A stretch of DNA of 5,838 bases, from NCBI GenBank assembly GCA_019747165.1, contig JAIERC010000447.1:1-5838 (forward strand), given 5' to 3'. The first letter of the stretch is position 1. Every line of letters begins with the position of its first letter. Under the pieces are notes generated by a model, which saw only the letters and a list, made by a program, of their open reading frames with translations, ran no database searches and was not told the DNA's origin. Origin of the DNA: Sphingomonas sp. GTDB taxonomy: Bacteria; Pseudomonadota; Alphaproteobacteria; Sphingomonadales; Sphingomonadaceae. Of this stretch, positions 1 to 5,325 are shown in pieces. A program made the translations under genes and the position numbers.

Positions 1-835
1 CGGCAAACGCCTTGCGCTCCTTGGTGAAGGCCACGGTGTCATCAAACGCGCGCTGGGCCGATGCCTGGGTCCCGATGGCAATTGACAAGCGTTCCTGCGG
101 CAACTGGCTCATCAAATAGATAAAGCCCTTGCCCTCTTCGCCCAGACAATTGGTCATTGGCACGCGGACATCTTCGAAGAACAATTCGCTCGTATCGGCG
201 GCGTCCTGGCCGATCTTGTCAAGCTTGCGGCCGCGCTTGAATCCCTCGCGGTCGCTCTCAACCAGAATGATCGACATGCCCTTGTAAGCGGGCTTGGCGT
301 CCGGATCGGTCTTGGCGACGACCAGGATCAGATCGGCATTCTGGCCATTGGTGATATAGGTCTTGGACCCATTGATCACGTAATGATTGCCGTCCTTTTT
401 GGCCGAGGTGCGGATCGCCTGCAGGTCAGAGCCAGTGCCGGGTTCGGTCATTGCAATTGCGGTGATCGTCTCACCCGATACAAGCTTGGGCAGCCACTGC
501 TTCTTCTGCTCTTCTGAGCCATATTGGACGAGGTAATCGCAAACGATATCGGATTGCAGCGTGAACCCGGCGGGCACGCCCAGATAGCTCATTTCTTCGT
601 CAACAATCGCATTATACCCAAAATCCAGGCCAAGCCCGCCATAGGCCTCTGGCACGGTGGGGCAGAGCATGCCGATCTCACCCGCATCGCGCCAGAATTG
701 CTTGGGGACGATCCGATTCGCTTCCCAGTCATTGACGTTCGGCACGCCTTCTTTTTGTAGAAAGCTGCGTACCGTCTGGCGGAACGCCTCATGATCGTCG
801 TTATAGGCGAAGCGGCCGGGGAGCGTGTCGAGCAT
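1..835 (-). CDS. Acyl-CoA dehydrogenase, long-chain/isovaleryl-like (N-terminal 278 residues; runs off the left edge)
   Basis: A flavoenzyme of the acyl-CoA dehydrogenase family. It would oxidise an acyl-CoA to the trans-2-enoyl-CoA in the cytoplasm and pass electrons to electron-transfer flavoprotein. Translating the minus strand from ATG at 835-833 gives MLDTLPGRFAYNDDHEAFRQ and stays open to base 1. Visible features are the N-terminal helical domain with PEAYGGLGL (about 62-70), the FAD/substrate motif AMTEPGTGSD (128-137), NGSKTYITNG (155-164), and LPQERL (245-250). Glu248 in LPQERL matches the catalytic base position of long-chain and isovaleryl-CoA dehydrogenases, which sit in this helix rather than near the C-terminus. 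The visible part ends at KERKAFA, so about 100 C-terminal residues lie outside. The start is supported by GAGAGGAT just upstream and by the usual family N-terminus. It is divergent from the toxin-antitoxin pair. Exact substrate chain length cannot be read; straight-chain and branched acyl-CoAs are both possible. Confidence 0.95.
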   Translation of the reverse strand, partial: MLDTLPGRFAYNDDHEAFRQTVRSFLQKEGVPNVNDWEANRIVPKQFWRDAGEIGMLCPTVPEAYGGLGLDFGYNAIVDEEMSYLGVPAGFTLQSDIVCDYLVQYGSEEQKKQWLPKLVSGETITAIAMTEPGTGSDLQAIRTSAKKDGNHYVINGSKTYITNGQNADLILVVAKTDPDAKPAYKGMSIILVESDREGFKRGRKLDKIGQDAADTSELFFEDVRVPMTNCLGEEGKGFIYLMSQLPQERLSIAIGTQASAQRAFDDTVAFTKERKAFA

Positions 836-840
836 CGGAA

Positions 841-848
841 ATCCTCTC
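841..848 (-). promoter_or_regulatory. Ribosome-binding site of the acyl-CoA dehydrogenase
   Basis: On the minus strand AGAGAGGAT lies 5-6 bases before the ATG at 835. It is a good Shine-Dalgarno match and fixes the start of the truncated gene. Confidence 0.75.
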
Positions 849-880
849 TTTTTTGACCTTTGAATTAAGCGTGCTTGTCG

Positions 881-896
881 TTGACGCGAACGTCAA
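881..896. promoter_or_regulatory. Perfect inverted repeat TTGACG-CGAA-CGTCAA in the divergent intergenic region
   Basis: Two perfect 6-bp arms are separated by 4 bp, 46 bp upstream of the acyl-CoA dehydrogenase start and 68 bp upstream of the toxin start. Each arm reads TTGACG, a near-consensus -35 hexamer, on one strand. On the plus strand GGTAAT follows after 19 bp (906-911); on the minus strand CTTAAT follows after 21 bp. Both spacers are long for sigma-70. Dyads of this TTGACG/CGTCAA shape are reminiscent of operators bound by MerR-family (LiuR-like) regulators of acyl-CoA and branched-chain catabolism genes in proteobacteria. That link is inferred from memory of the motif shape. No regulator gene is in the window. 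Confidence 0.5.
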
Positions 897-964
897 TGGA
901 AAGATGGTAATGAGCTATGCCAAAACTTCATTGTATTTAAGACATTTTGTATTAGGTTAGCTTG

Positions 965-1228
965 ATGGGCGCGGCTGGGCGTAGCATCACTTTCACCAAA
1001 GCGGCGTTGAAGGCGTTGGCGCGCATGCCCTGGAACACCGCAATGCTCATTCGCGCCAAGATTGATCAGTTCGCTCGCGACCCGCAATCGCAGGCGAATA
1101 ATGTGACGGCGCTGAAAGGTTCGACCTTTGTCAGATTGAGGGTCGGCGACTGGCGCGTGATCATCGATGCCGATACGCTGACGGTGCTTGTCGTCGATAT
1201 CGGTCCGCGCGGTGGCATTTATGAATGA
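965..1228 (+). CDS. Type II toxin, RelE/ParE superfamily
   Basis: A small basic protein of 87 residues, typical in length for RelE/ParE-fold toxins. RelE-type members cleave mRNA at the ribosome and ParE-type members poison gyrase; the sequence does not decide between them. It has the family order: an N-terminal strand (SITFTKAALKAL), a helical hairpin (about 22-38), then the core strands with LKG (50-52), VRLRVGDWRVI (56-66) and the C-terminal VVDIGPRGGIYE (76-87). Arg57, Arg59 and Arg64 and the C-terminal RGGIY are the conserved features I can see. I start at ATG 965, with AGGT at 954-957 seven bases upstream; an in-frame TTG lies one codon earlier at 962. Its last 8 bases overlap the antitoxin start, so the toxin is transcribed first, the reverse of classical relBE. 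Confidence 0.88.
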   Translation: MGAAGRSITFTKAALKALARMPWNTAMLIRAKIDQFARDPQSQANNVTALKGSTFVRLRVGDWRVIIDADTLTVLVVDIGPRGGIYE

Positions 1229-1631
1229 GGCTATGGAGATGACCGTTCAACCCCAATCCTTTACCACGCCCGACGGCACGGAAATGGTCGTTATCACGCG
1301 GGCCGATTATGATCGAATCACCTCGCTTGCGTTCAGCGAAGACTCCCACGATCTCGCCGCTGCGCATGCGGCGCTTGCGGCATCGGACGCTCGGTATCCC
1401 GCAGCGGTGGTCGATGCGATTCTGGCGGGGGCCAGTCCTTTGGCTGCCTGGCGGCAGCATCGGGGCCTATCGCAGCAGGAGCTCGCGCAGGCCGCAGGCA
1501 TCACCCAAACCGCCGTGTCCAGGCTGGAGCGAAAGCGCAATGGTCGCTTTCCCGAAGGACGGCGAACCACGCGGGAGGCAATTGCCGTAGCCCTTCAAGT
1601 GCCTGTATCGGTAATCGAGCCAATCGACTAA
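1221..1631 (+). CDS. XRE-family helix-turn-helix antitoxin
   Basis: The probable cognate antitoxin, which would bind the toxin and repress the shared promoter. From ATG 1221 it has 136 residues. The N-terminal region (about 13-36, TPDGTEMVVITRADYDRI) resembles the N-terminal segment of Phd/YefM-like antitoxins. An Ala-rich helical linker follows (44-72), then a Cro/C1-type helix-turn-helix (about 74-130). Within it, LSQQELAQAAGITQTAVSRL (83-102) contains the turn and the recognition helix. The start is uncertain: ATG 1221 overlaps the toxin stop (ATGAATGA) and has GGTGG at 1210-1214 upstream, while ATG 1239 has GAGG (1227-1230) at good spacing and ATG 1233 is also in frame. The overlap implies translational coupling to the toxin. 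The pair resembles HigBA-type modules in gene order and domain type, but I would not give it that name without a search. Confidence 0.87.
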   Translation: MNEAMEMTVQPQSFTTPDGTEMVVITRADYDRITSLAFSEDSHDLAAAHAALAASDARYPAAVVDAILAGASPLAAWRQHRGLSQQELAQAAGITQTAVSRLERKRNGRFPEGRRTTREAIAVALQVPVSVIEPID

Positions 1632-1688
1632 CCAGCGATGGAAAACCATGAGTTGGTCGGGATTGCTCAACCATAACGAAGAATGATT

Positions 1689-1697
1689 GGAGATGGA
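1689..1697 (+). promoter_or_regulatory. Ribosome-binding site that favours the GTG start at 1698
   Basis: GGAG at 1689-1692 lies 5 bases before GTG 1698, an ideal spacing. The alternative ATG at 1683 lies upstream of this site and has only AAGA-like bases before it. Confidence 0.65.
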
Positions 1698-2705
1698 GTG
1701 AAACTGGCAAGCCTCAAACACGGTCGCGACGGGGCATTGATCGTCGTGTCCCCCGATCTCGCTTGGTATGCCGATGCCACGCATATCGCGCCCACCCTGC
1801 AGGCGGCGCTCGACAATTGGGATCGGCTGCTGACCGATCTCAAGAACCTGTCGACCGATCTGGAGCATGAAGCGATCCCGATGCGGCGCTTCCACGAACA
1901 TGGCGCAGCTGCCCCCTTGCCGCGGGCCTATCAATGGGCTGACGGCTCCGCTTATGTGAATCATGTTGCGCTGGTGCGGCAGGCGCGCGGCGCGGAGATG
2001 CCCGACAGCTTCTGGCATGATCCGCTAATGTATCAAGGCGGATCGGACGGCTTTTTGGGGCCGCGTGACGCCATTCCGCTGAAGGATGTGGCCTGGGGCT
2101 GTGATCTCGAAGCCGAAGTGGTGGTTGTCACGGGCGATGTGCCAATGGGCGCAAGCCGGGATGAGGCGCTGGCCGCCGTCCGGTTGGTCGGGCTGACCAA
2201 CGACGTGTCGCTGCGCAACCTTATCCCCGGTGAACTGGCCAAGGGCTTCGGCTTCTTTCAATCGAAACCGGCAAGCGCCTTCTCACCCGTTTTCGTCACG
2301 CCCGATGCGCTGGGCAGCTGGTGGCAGGACGGCAAGCTCCACCGCAAGCTGATGATCGATCTGAACGGCAAGCCGCTTGGTCGGGTTGATGCAGGCGTCG
2401 ATATGACCTTCGATTTTGGGACCTTGATTGCCCATGCAGCAACGACGCGCGCGCTTGGTGCGGGCACCATCATCGGATCTGGGACCGTGTCGAATCGCGG
2501 CGCAGATGGTGGGCCTGGCAAGCCGATTTCGGCTGGCGGTGCGGGCTATGCCTGTCTGGCCGAACTGCGCACTGTTGAGACAATTTTGGGCGGTGCGGCG
2601 GTCACGCCGTTTTTGCAACCGGGTGATTCAGTGCGTATTTGGGCCGAAGACGATCGTCATCATGCCATTTTTGGTGTGATCGAACAGTCTGTCGTGGCGC
2701 TTTGA
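1698..2705 (+). CDS. Fumarylacetoacetate hydrolase family protein
   Basis: A metal-dependent hydrolase or lyase of the FAH superfamily, cytoplasmic, 335 residues. The family cleaves C-C bonds in beta-diketo acids, for example fumarylacetoacetate to fumarate and acetoacetate in tyrosine breakdown. Residues 1-70 look like the short N-terminal domain found in this subgroup. The catalytic domain follows, with the metal ligands Glu138 and Glu140 in DLEAEV, Asp169 in LTNDVSLR and Lys190 in FFQSKP. The C-terminal GSGTVSNRG block (about 258-266) is also typical. I chose GTG 1698 because it gives MKLASLKHGRDG, the usual N-terminus of close relatives, with a well-placed GGAG; ATG 1683 would add five residues. 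It starts 66 bp after the antitoxin, without a clear promoter or terminator between them. No homogentisate dioxygenase or maleylacetoacetate isomerase gene is visible, so the true substrate is open. Confidence 0.9.
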   Translation: MKLASLKHGRDGALIVVSPDLAWYADATHIAPTLQAALDNWDRLLTDLKNLSTDLEHEAIPMRRFHEHGAAAPLPRAYQWADGSAYVNHVALVRQARGAEMPDSFWHDPLMYQGGSDGFLGPRDAIPLKDVAWGCDLEAEVVVVTGDVPMGASRDEALAAVRLVGLTNDVSLRNLIPGELAKGFGFFQSKPASAFSPVFVTPDALGSWWQDGKLHRKLMIDLNGKPLGRVDAGVDMTFDFGTLIAHAATTRALGAGTIIGSGTVSNRGADGGPGKPISAGGAGYACLAELRTVETILGGAAVTPFLQPGDSVRIWAEDDRHHAIFGVIEQSVVAL

Positions 2706-2712
2706 TCGGCGC

Positions 2713-2904
2713 TCAGCGGCCGGCGCGCGGGTTTTTCCAAAACGCGCGCGCCACCAGCGCTGCTGCGACATAGACCGAATAGAGCGCCAGCGACGGGAGC
2801 AGCAGCATCGCCGATCCTGCCAGGATGAACATGCCGATGACCGCATCAATGGCGGGAACGCGAAGGGAACGGGCTTTGGTGCGGTAGATCGGCTGCATGT
2901 GCAT
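2713..2904 (-). CDS. Small hypothetical membrane protein, 63 residues
   Basis: I do not recognise this protein. Read from ATG 2904 on the minus strand, it has a basic N-terminus (residues 1-17, with four Arg/Lys), a hydrophobic stretch from about 18 to 52 broken by Pro37, and a basic tail (RAFWKNPRAGR). That suggests two short membrane helices in a hairpin, or one long one, in the inner membrane. The start is supported by AGGAG at 2912-2916, seven bases upstream. A GTG at 2937 would extend it by 11 residues and is less likely, because the extra residues are polar and lie ahead of the good ribosome-binding site. It converges on the FAH-family gene with only 7 bp between stop codons, and is divergent from the dehalogenase. 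The strong ribosome-binding site and membrane profile argue it is real, but a chance reading frame cannot be excluded. Confidence 0.6.
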   Translation of the reverse strand: MHMQPIYRTKARSLRVPAIDAVIGMFILAGSAMLLLPSLALYSVYVAAALVARAFWKNPRAGR

Positions 2905-2911
2905 GGCGCGG

Positions 2912-2916
2912 CTCCT
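2912..2916 (-). promoter_or_regulatory. Ribosome-binding site of the small membrane protein
   Basis: AGGAG on the minus strand, seven bases before ATG 2904. It decides the start against the upstream GTG at 2937. Confidence 0.55.
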
Positions 2917-2975
2917 GTGTCGCTGAGCATAATGCACGATCCGGGTTAATGATCCCTGACGATTGCGTTACGTGT

Positions 2976-2995
2976 TTTGACGGTTGCCGATCAAA
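2976..2995. promoter_or_regulatory. Near-perfect dyad TTTGACGG-TTG-CCG-A-TCAAA upstream of the dehalogenase
   Basis: TTTGACGG (2976-2983) pairs with CCG (2987-2989) and TCAAA (2991-2995), with one unpaired A at 2990 and a 3-base loop. It lies in the 141-bp region between the divergent starts of the small membrane protein (2904) and the dehalogenase (3046). There is no T-run after it on either strand, so it does not look like a terminator. An operator is the simplest reading, but this is inference. I found no convincing paired -35 and -10 here; a consensus TTGACA at 3010-3015 lacks a -10 at the right distance. Confidence 0.4.
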
Positions 2996-3045
2996 GATTC
3001 AGTGATAAATTGACATGCAATCTGCCAATAGAGGACATTGTCGCG

Positions 3046-3951
3046 ATGATCGAAGCCAAGCGCACCCCTGATGAACGCTTTGCAGCGATTCCGGATTTCG
3101 ATTTTCCGGTCCATTATGTCGATGATCTGCCGGGATATGCGGGGCTGCGCAGCGCCTATATCGATGCCGGACCCGCTGATGCAGACCGCGTATTCCTTTG
3201 TCAGCATGGCGAGCCAAGCTGGAGCTTCCTCTACCGGCGGATGATCCCGGTGTTTCTGGAAACCGGCGCGCGAGTGATCTGTCCTGATTTTCTGGGCTTT
3301 GGCCGGTCTGATAAGCCGGTTCGCCAGGAAGATTACAGCTTTGATTTCCACCGCAATTGGTTGATCGCGTTGATCGAACGGCTTGACCTCAAGCATGTTA
3401 CGCTGGTGGTGCAGGATTGGGGCGGGCTGATCGGGCTGACCTTGCCGGTGGCGCCGGGCATGGCCGATCGGATTGATCGGCTTATCGTGATGAATACGGG
3501 CATCGGTACTGGAGCGCCCCCCGGCCCAGGCTTCATGATGTGGAAAGCCTATGCGATGTCGACCCCTGATTTGCCGATTGGTGCCCTTATTGCGCGCGGC
3601 ACCCCGCATCTGACTGCGGCAGAGATCGCCGCTTATGATGCGCCCTATCCCGATGCGAGCTACAAAGCGGGGGCACAGATTTTTCCAGCATTGGTGCCGA
3701 TCGAGCGTGATATGCCGGGCGCTGCGATCGGCAGGGCGGCAAGCGAATTCTGGTCTCAGCAGTGGAACGGGCAAAGCTTCATGGCGGTCGGTGCGGCTGA
3801 TCCGGTGTTGGGGCCCGTCCAGATGGAGGCGCTGCGCAAGCAGATAAAGGGGTGTCCCGAACCGATGATCATTGAGGACGGGGGTCATTTTGTCCAAGAA
3901 TGGGGTGAACCCATTGCGCGGGCGGCGATTGCGGCTTTTGGTGGTCGTTGA
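3046..3951 (+). CDS. Haloalkane dehalogenase, DhlA-like (HLD-I) alpha/beta-hydrolase
   Basis: Hydrolyses a carbon-halogen bond of a haloalkane to an alcohol plus halide, in the cytoplasm and without cofactor. The 301 residues align closely with Xanthobacter DhlA (310 residues): MIEAKRTPDERF at the start, the oxyanion motif HGEPSWSFLYR (54-64), GFGRSDKP (84-91), the nucleophile motif VVQDWGG (121-127), WNGQSFMAVGAADPVLGP (240-257) and GGHFVQEWGE (279-288). The catalytic set is complete: nucleophile Asp124, acid Asp252, His281, and halide-binding Trp125 and Trp166. The start at ATG 3046 is chosen from the DhlA-like N-terminus; GAGGA at 3031-3035 lies ten bases upstream. An in-frame TTG at 2977 would add 23 residues with no homologous look. 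The loop between Asn150 and Trp166 is about 11 residues shorter than in DhlA. It is followed at 84 bp by the bkd genes on the same strand. The substrate cannot be read from sequence. Confidence 0.93.
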   Translation: MIEAKRTPDERFAAIPDFDFPVHYVDDLPGYAGLRSAYIDAGPADADRVFLCQHGEPSWSFLYRRMIPVFLETGARVICPDFLGFGRSDKPVRQEDYSFDFHRNWLIALIERLDLKHVTLVVQDWGGLIGLTLPVAPGMADRIDRLIVMNTGIGTGAPPGPGFMMWKAYAMSTPDLPIGALIARGTPHLTAAEIAAYDAPYPDASYKAGAQIFPALVPIERDMPGAAIGRAASEFWSQQWNGQSFMAVGAADPVLGPVQMEALRKQIKGCPEPMIIEDGGHFVQEWGEPIARAAIAAFGGR

Positions 3952-3967
3952 CCCCTCGCCATAGCTG

Positions 3968-3996
3968 TTGAAATTTTATAACAAGGTGCCAATAAG
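3968..3996 (+). promoter_or_regulatory. Putative sigma-70 promoter for the bkd operon
   Basis: TTGAAA (3968-3973) and AATAAG (3991-3996) are 17 bp apart, matching the consensus at five and four positions of six. Transcription would then begin near 4003, about 33 bases before the E1 alpha ATG. A TATAAC at 3977-3982 is a better -10 by itself but has no -35 at the right distance. This supports the bkd genes having their own promoter, although read-through from the dehalogenase is not excluded. Confidence 0.45.
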
Positions 3997-4023
3997 CGAG
4001 TCCCGGGCTGGCCGGGCACTCGC
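3996..4023 (+). promoter_or_regulatory. GC-rich hairpin or dyad just upstream of the E1 alpha ribosome-binding site
   Basis: GCGAGT (3996-4001) pairs with ACTCGC (4018-4023) and CCCGG (4002-4006) with CCGGG (4012-4016). One C at 4017 is bulged and the loop is 5 bases. This 11-bp stem ends three bases before GGAG (4027-4030). No T-run follows, so a plain intrinsic terminator for the dehalogenase is unlikely. It may be an operator overlapping the transcription start, or an RNA element that affects translation of E1 alpha. If the promoter at 3968-3996 is used, the transcript would start inside the stem, which favours a DNA operator. Confidence 0.45.
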
Positions 4024-4035
4024 ATTGGAGAGACC

Positions 4036-5325
4036 ATGGCTGGCGATCCGCCGCGCGCCAATTTGCAACCGCTGTCGCTGCACGTGCCCGAACCAAAGTT
4101 CCGGCCGGGGGATGCGGTTGATTTTGTCCATGTCGATGTGCCGCCAGCGGGCAGCGCGGCGCGCCCCGATACGGCGGCGCGGCCCGATAGTTTCACGGAC
4201 CTTTCCTATACGCTGATCCGCGTGCTCGATGATGACGGGCACGCGGTTGGCCCCTGGGATCCCAAATTGTCGCCGGATATGCTGCGCCGAATGCTGCGCA
4301 GCATGGCGCTGGTCCGGGCGTTTGACGAACGCATGTTTCGCGCCCAGCGGCAGGGCAAGACCAGCTTTTATATGAAATGCACGGGTGAAGAGGCGATCGC
4401 CGTCGCCGCCGCGCATGCGCTTGATTATGAGGATATGTGCTTCCCTTCCTATCGGCAGCAGGGGTTGCTGATCGCGCGGGGCTGGAGCCTGGTTGATATG
4501 ATGAACCAGATCTATTCGAACCGAGGGGATCGGTTGCAGGGCAAGCAGCTGCCGATCATGTATTCAGTCAAGGAAGCGGGGTTCTTCTCGATCTCGGGCA
4601 ACCTCACCACCCAATATCCGCAGGCAGTCGGCTGGGCGATGGCGAGTGCAGCAAAGGGCGATACCCGAATCGCCGCAACCTGGTGCGGCGAAGGATCAAC
4701 GGCGGAGGGCGATTTTCATTCCGCCTGCACCTTTGCCAGCGTCTACCGCGCGCCAGTGATCTTCAACATCGTCAACAACCAATGGGCGATCAGCAGCTTT
4801 TCAGGCTTTGCCGGGGCGGAATCGACAACCTTTGCGGCGCGCGCGGTGGGCTATGGCATTGCGGGCTTGCGCGTCGATGGCAATGATGCGCTCGCGGTGT
4901 ACGCTGCAACCCAATGGGCGGCAGAGCGGGCGCGCACCAACCAGGGGCCAACGCTGATCGAGCATTTCACTTATCGTGCCGAAGGGCATTCGACCTCGGA
5001 CGATCCCGGTCAATATCGCTCGGCAGGGGAGCCCACCGCCTGGCCATTGGGTGATCCGGTCAAGCGGCTGAAGGACCATTTGATCGCGATTGGCGAATGG
5101 GATGAGGAACGCCACGCCGCACAGGACCTTGAACTCGCCGAAACGGTCAAGGCCGCCCAAAAGGAAGCCGAAAAGAACGGCATTCTGGGCCACGGCCTGC
5201 ACCAGCCGCTCGAAGGGTTATTTGATGGCGTGTTCGAAGAAATGCCCTGGCATCTGCGCGAGCAACAGGCACAGATGATCGCCGAGGAAACCGCCAGCGG
5301 CCGACCATGGGCGCAAAAAGCATGA
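4036..5325 (+). CDS. bkdA1: Branched-chain 2-oxoacid dehydrogenase E1 component, alpha subunit
   Basis: The thiamine-diphosphate-binding alpha subunit of the E1 decarboxylase of the branched-chain 2-oxoacid dehydrogenase complex. The complex converts the 2-oxoacids of valine, leucine and isoleucine to acyl-CoAs in the cytoplasm. The protein has 429 residues against about 410 for Pseudomonas BkdA1 and follows it along its length: LHVPEP (15-20), TDLSYTLIRVLDDDG (54-68), FYMKCTGEEAI (111-121), MCFPSYRQQG (134-143), QLPIMYSVKEAGFFSISGNL, the ThDP motif from GEG (218-220) to NN (247-248), and the phosphorylation-loop-like YRAEGHSTSDD (313-323). GEG instead of GDG is normal for several branched-chain E1 alpha proteins. 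GGAG at 4027-4030 sits five bases before the ATG. The extra length includes an AARPDT repeat (41-52). E1 beta follows with an ATGA overlap. Confidence 0.95.
   Translation: MAGDPPRANLQPLSLHVPEPKFRPGDAVDFVHVDVPPAGSAARPDTAARPDSFTDLSYTLIRVLDDDGHAVGPWDPKLSPDMLRRMLRSMALVRAFDERMFRAQRQGKTSFYMKCTGEEAIAVAAAHALDYEDMCFPSYRQQGLLIARGWSLVDMMNQIYSNRGDRLQGKQLPIMYSVKEAGFFSISGNLTTQYPQAVGWAMASAAKGDTRIAATWCGEGSTAEGDFHSACTFASVYRAPVIFNIVNNQWAISSFSGFAGAESTTFAARAVGYGIAGLRVDGNDALAVYAATQWAAERARTNQGPTLIEHFTYRAEGHSTSDDPGQYRSAGEPTAWPLGDPVKRLKDHLIAIGEWDEERHAAQDLELAETVKAAQKEAEKNGILGHGLHQPLEGLFDGVFEEMPWHLREQQAQMIAEETASGRPWAQKA
4156..4191 (+). repeat. Two-copy 18-bp in-frame tandem repeat in the E1 alpha gene
   Basis: Units 4156-4173 and 4174-4191 are identical at 15 of 18 bases and encode AARPDT then AARPDS (residues 41-52). 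They lie in the variable N-terminal region, before the conserved ThDP-binding fold. The pattern suggests a small in-frame duplication, probably by slippage in GC-rich DNA. Confidence 0.75.

Noticed and set aside
1631..1657. A possible terminator hairpin after the antitoxin (ACCA/TGGT outer arms, ATGG-AAAA-CCAT inner stem)
   Set aside because: The stem is only 4 + 4 bp with a large internal loop and no T-run, so it is within chance expectation.
1467..2018. A 183-codon minus-strand frame across the antitoxin and FAH-family genes
   Set aside because: It is antisense to two recognisable proteins and its translation shows no family features.
3010..3015. Consensus TTGACA as a -35 for the dehalogenase
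   Set aside because: No -10-like hexamer lies 16-18 bp downstream, and the transcript would begin at or past the ribosome-binding site.
2977..3045. TTG at 2977 as the dehalogenase start
   Set aside because: It would add 23 residues unlike any dehalogenase N-terminus and would overlap the upstream dyad. ATG 3046 gives an N-terminus matching DhlA (MIEAKRTPDERF against MINAIRTPDQRF).
2968..3897. A long minus-strand open frame (309 codons) opposite the dehalogenase
   Set aside because: The plus strand encodes an unmistakable DhlA-like protein with a full catalytic set. The antisense translation is rich in His, Arg and Gln with no recognisable motif, as expected from a shadow frame in GC-rich DNA.
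4686..4695. GEG instead of GDG in the E1 alpha thiamine motif as a missing key residue
   Set aside because: Glu at this position occurs in other branched-chain E1 alpha subunits, including the mammalian one, so it is not a sign of inactivation.
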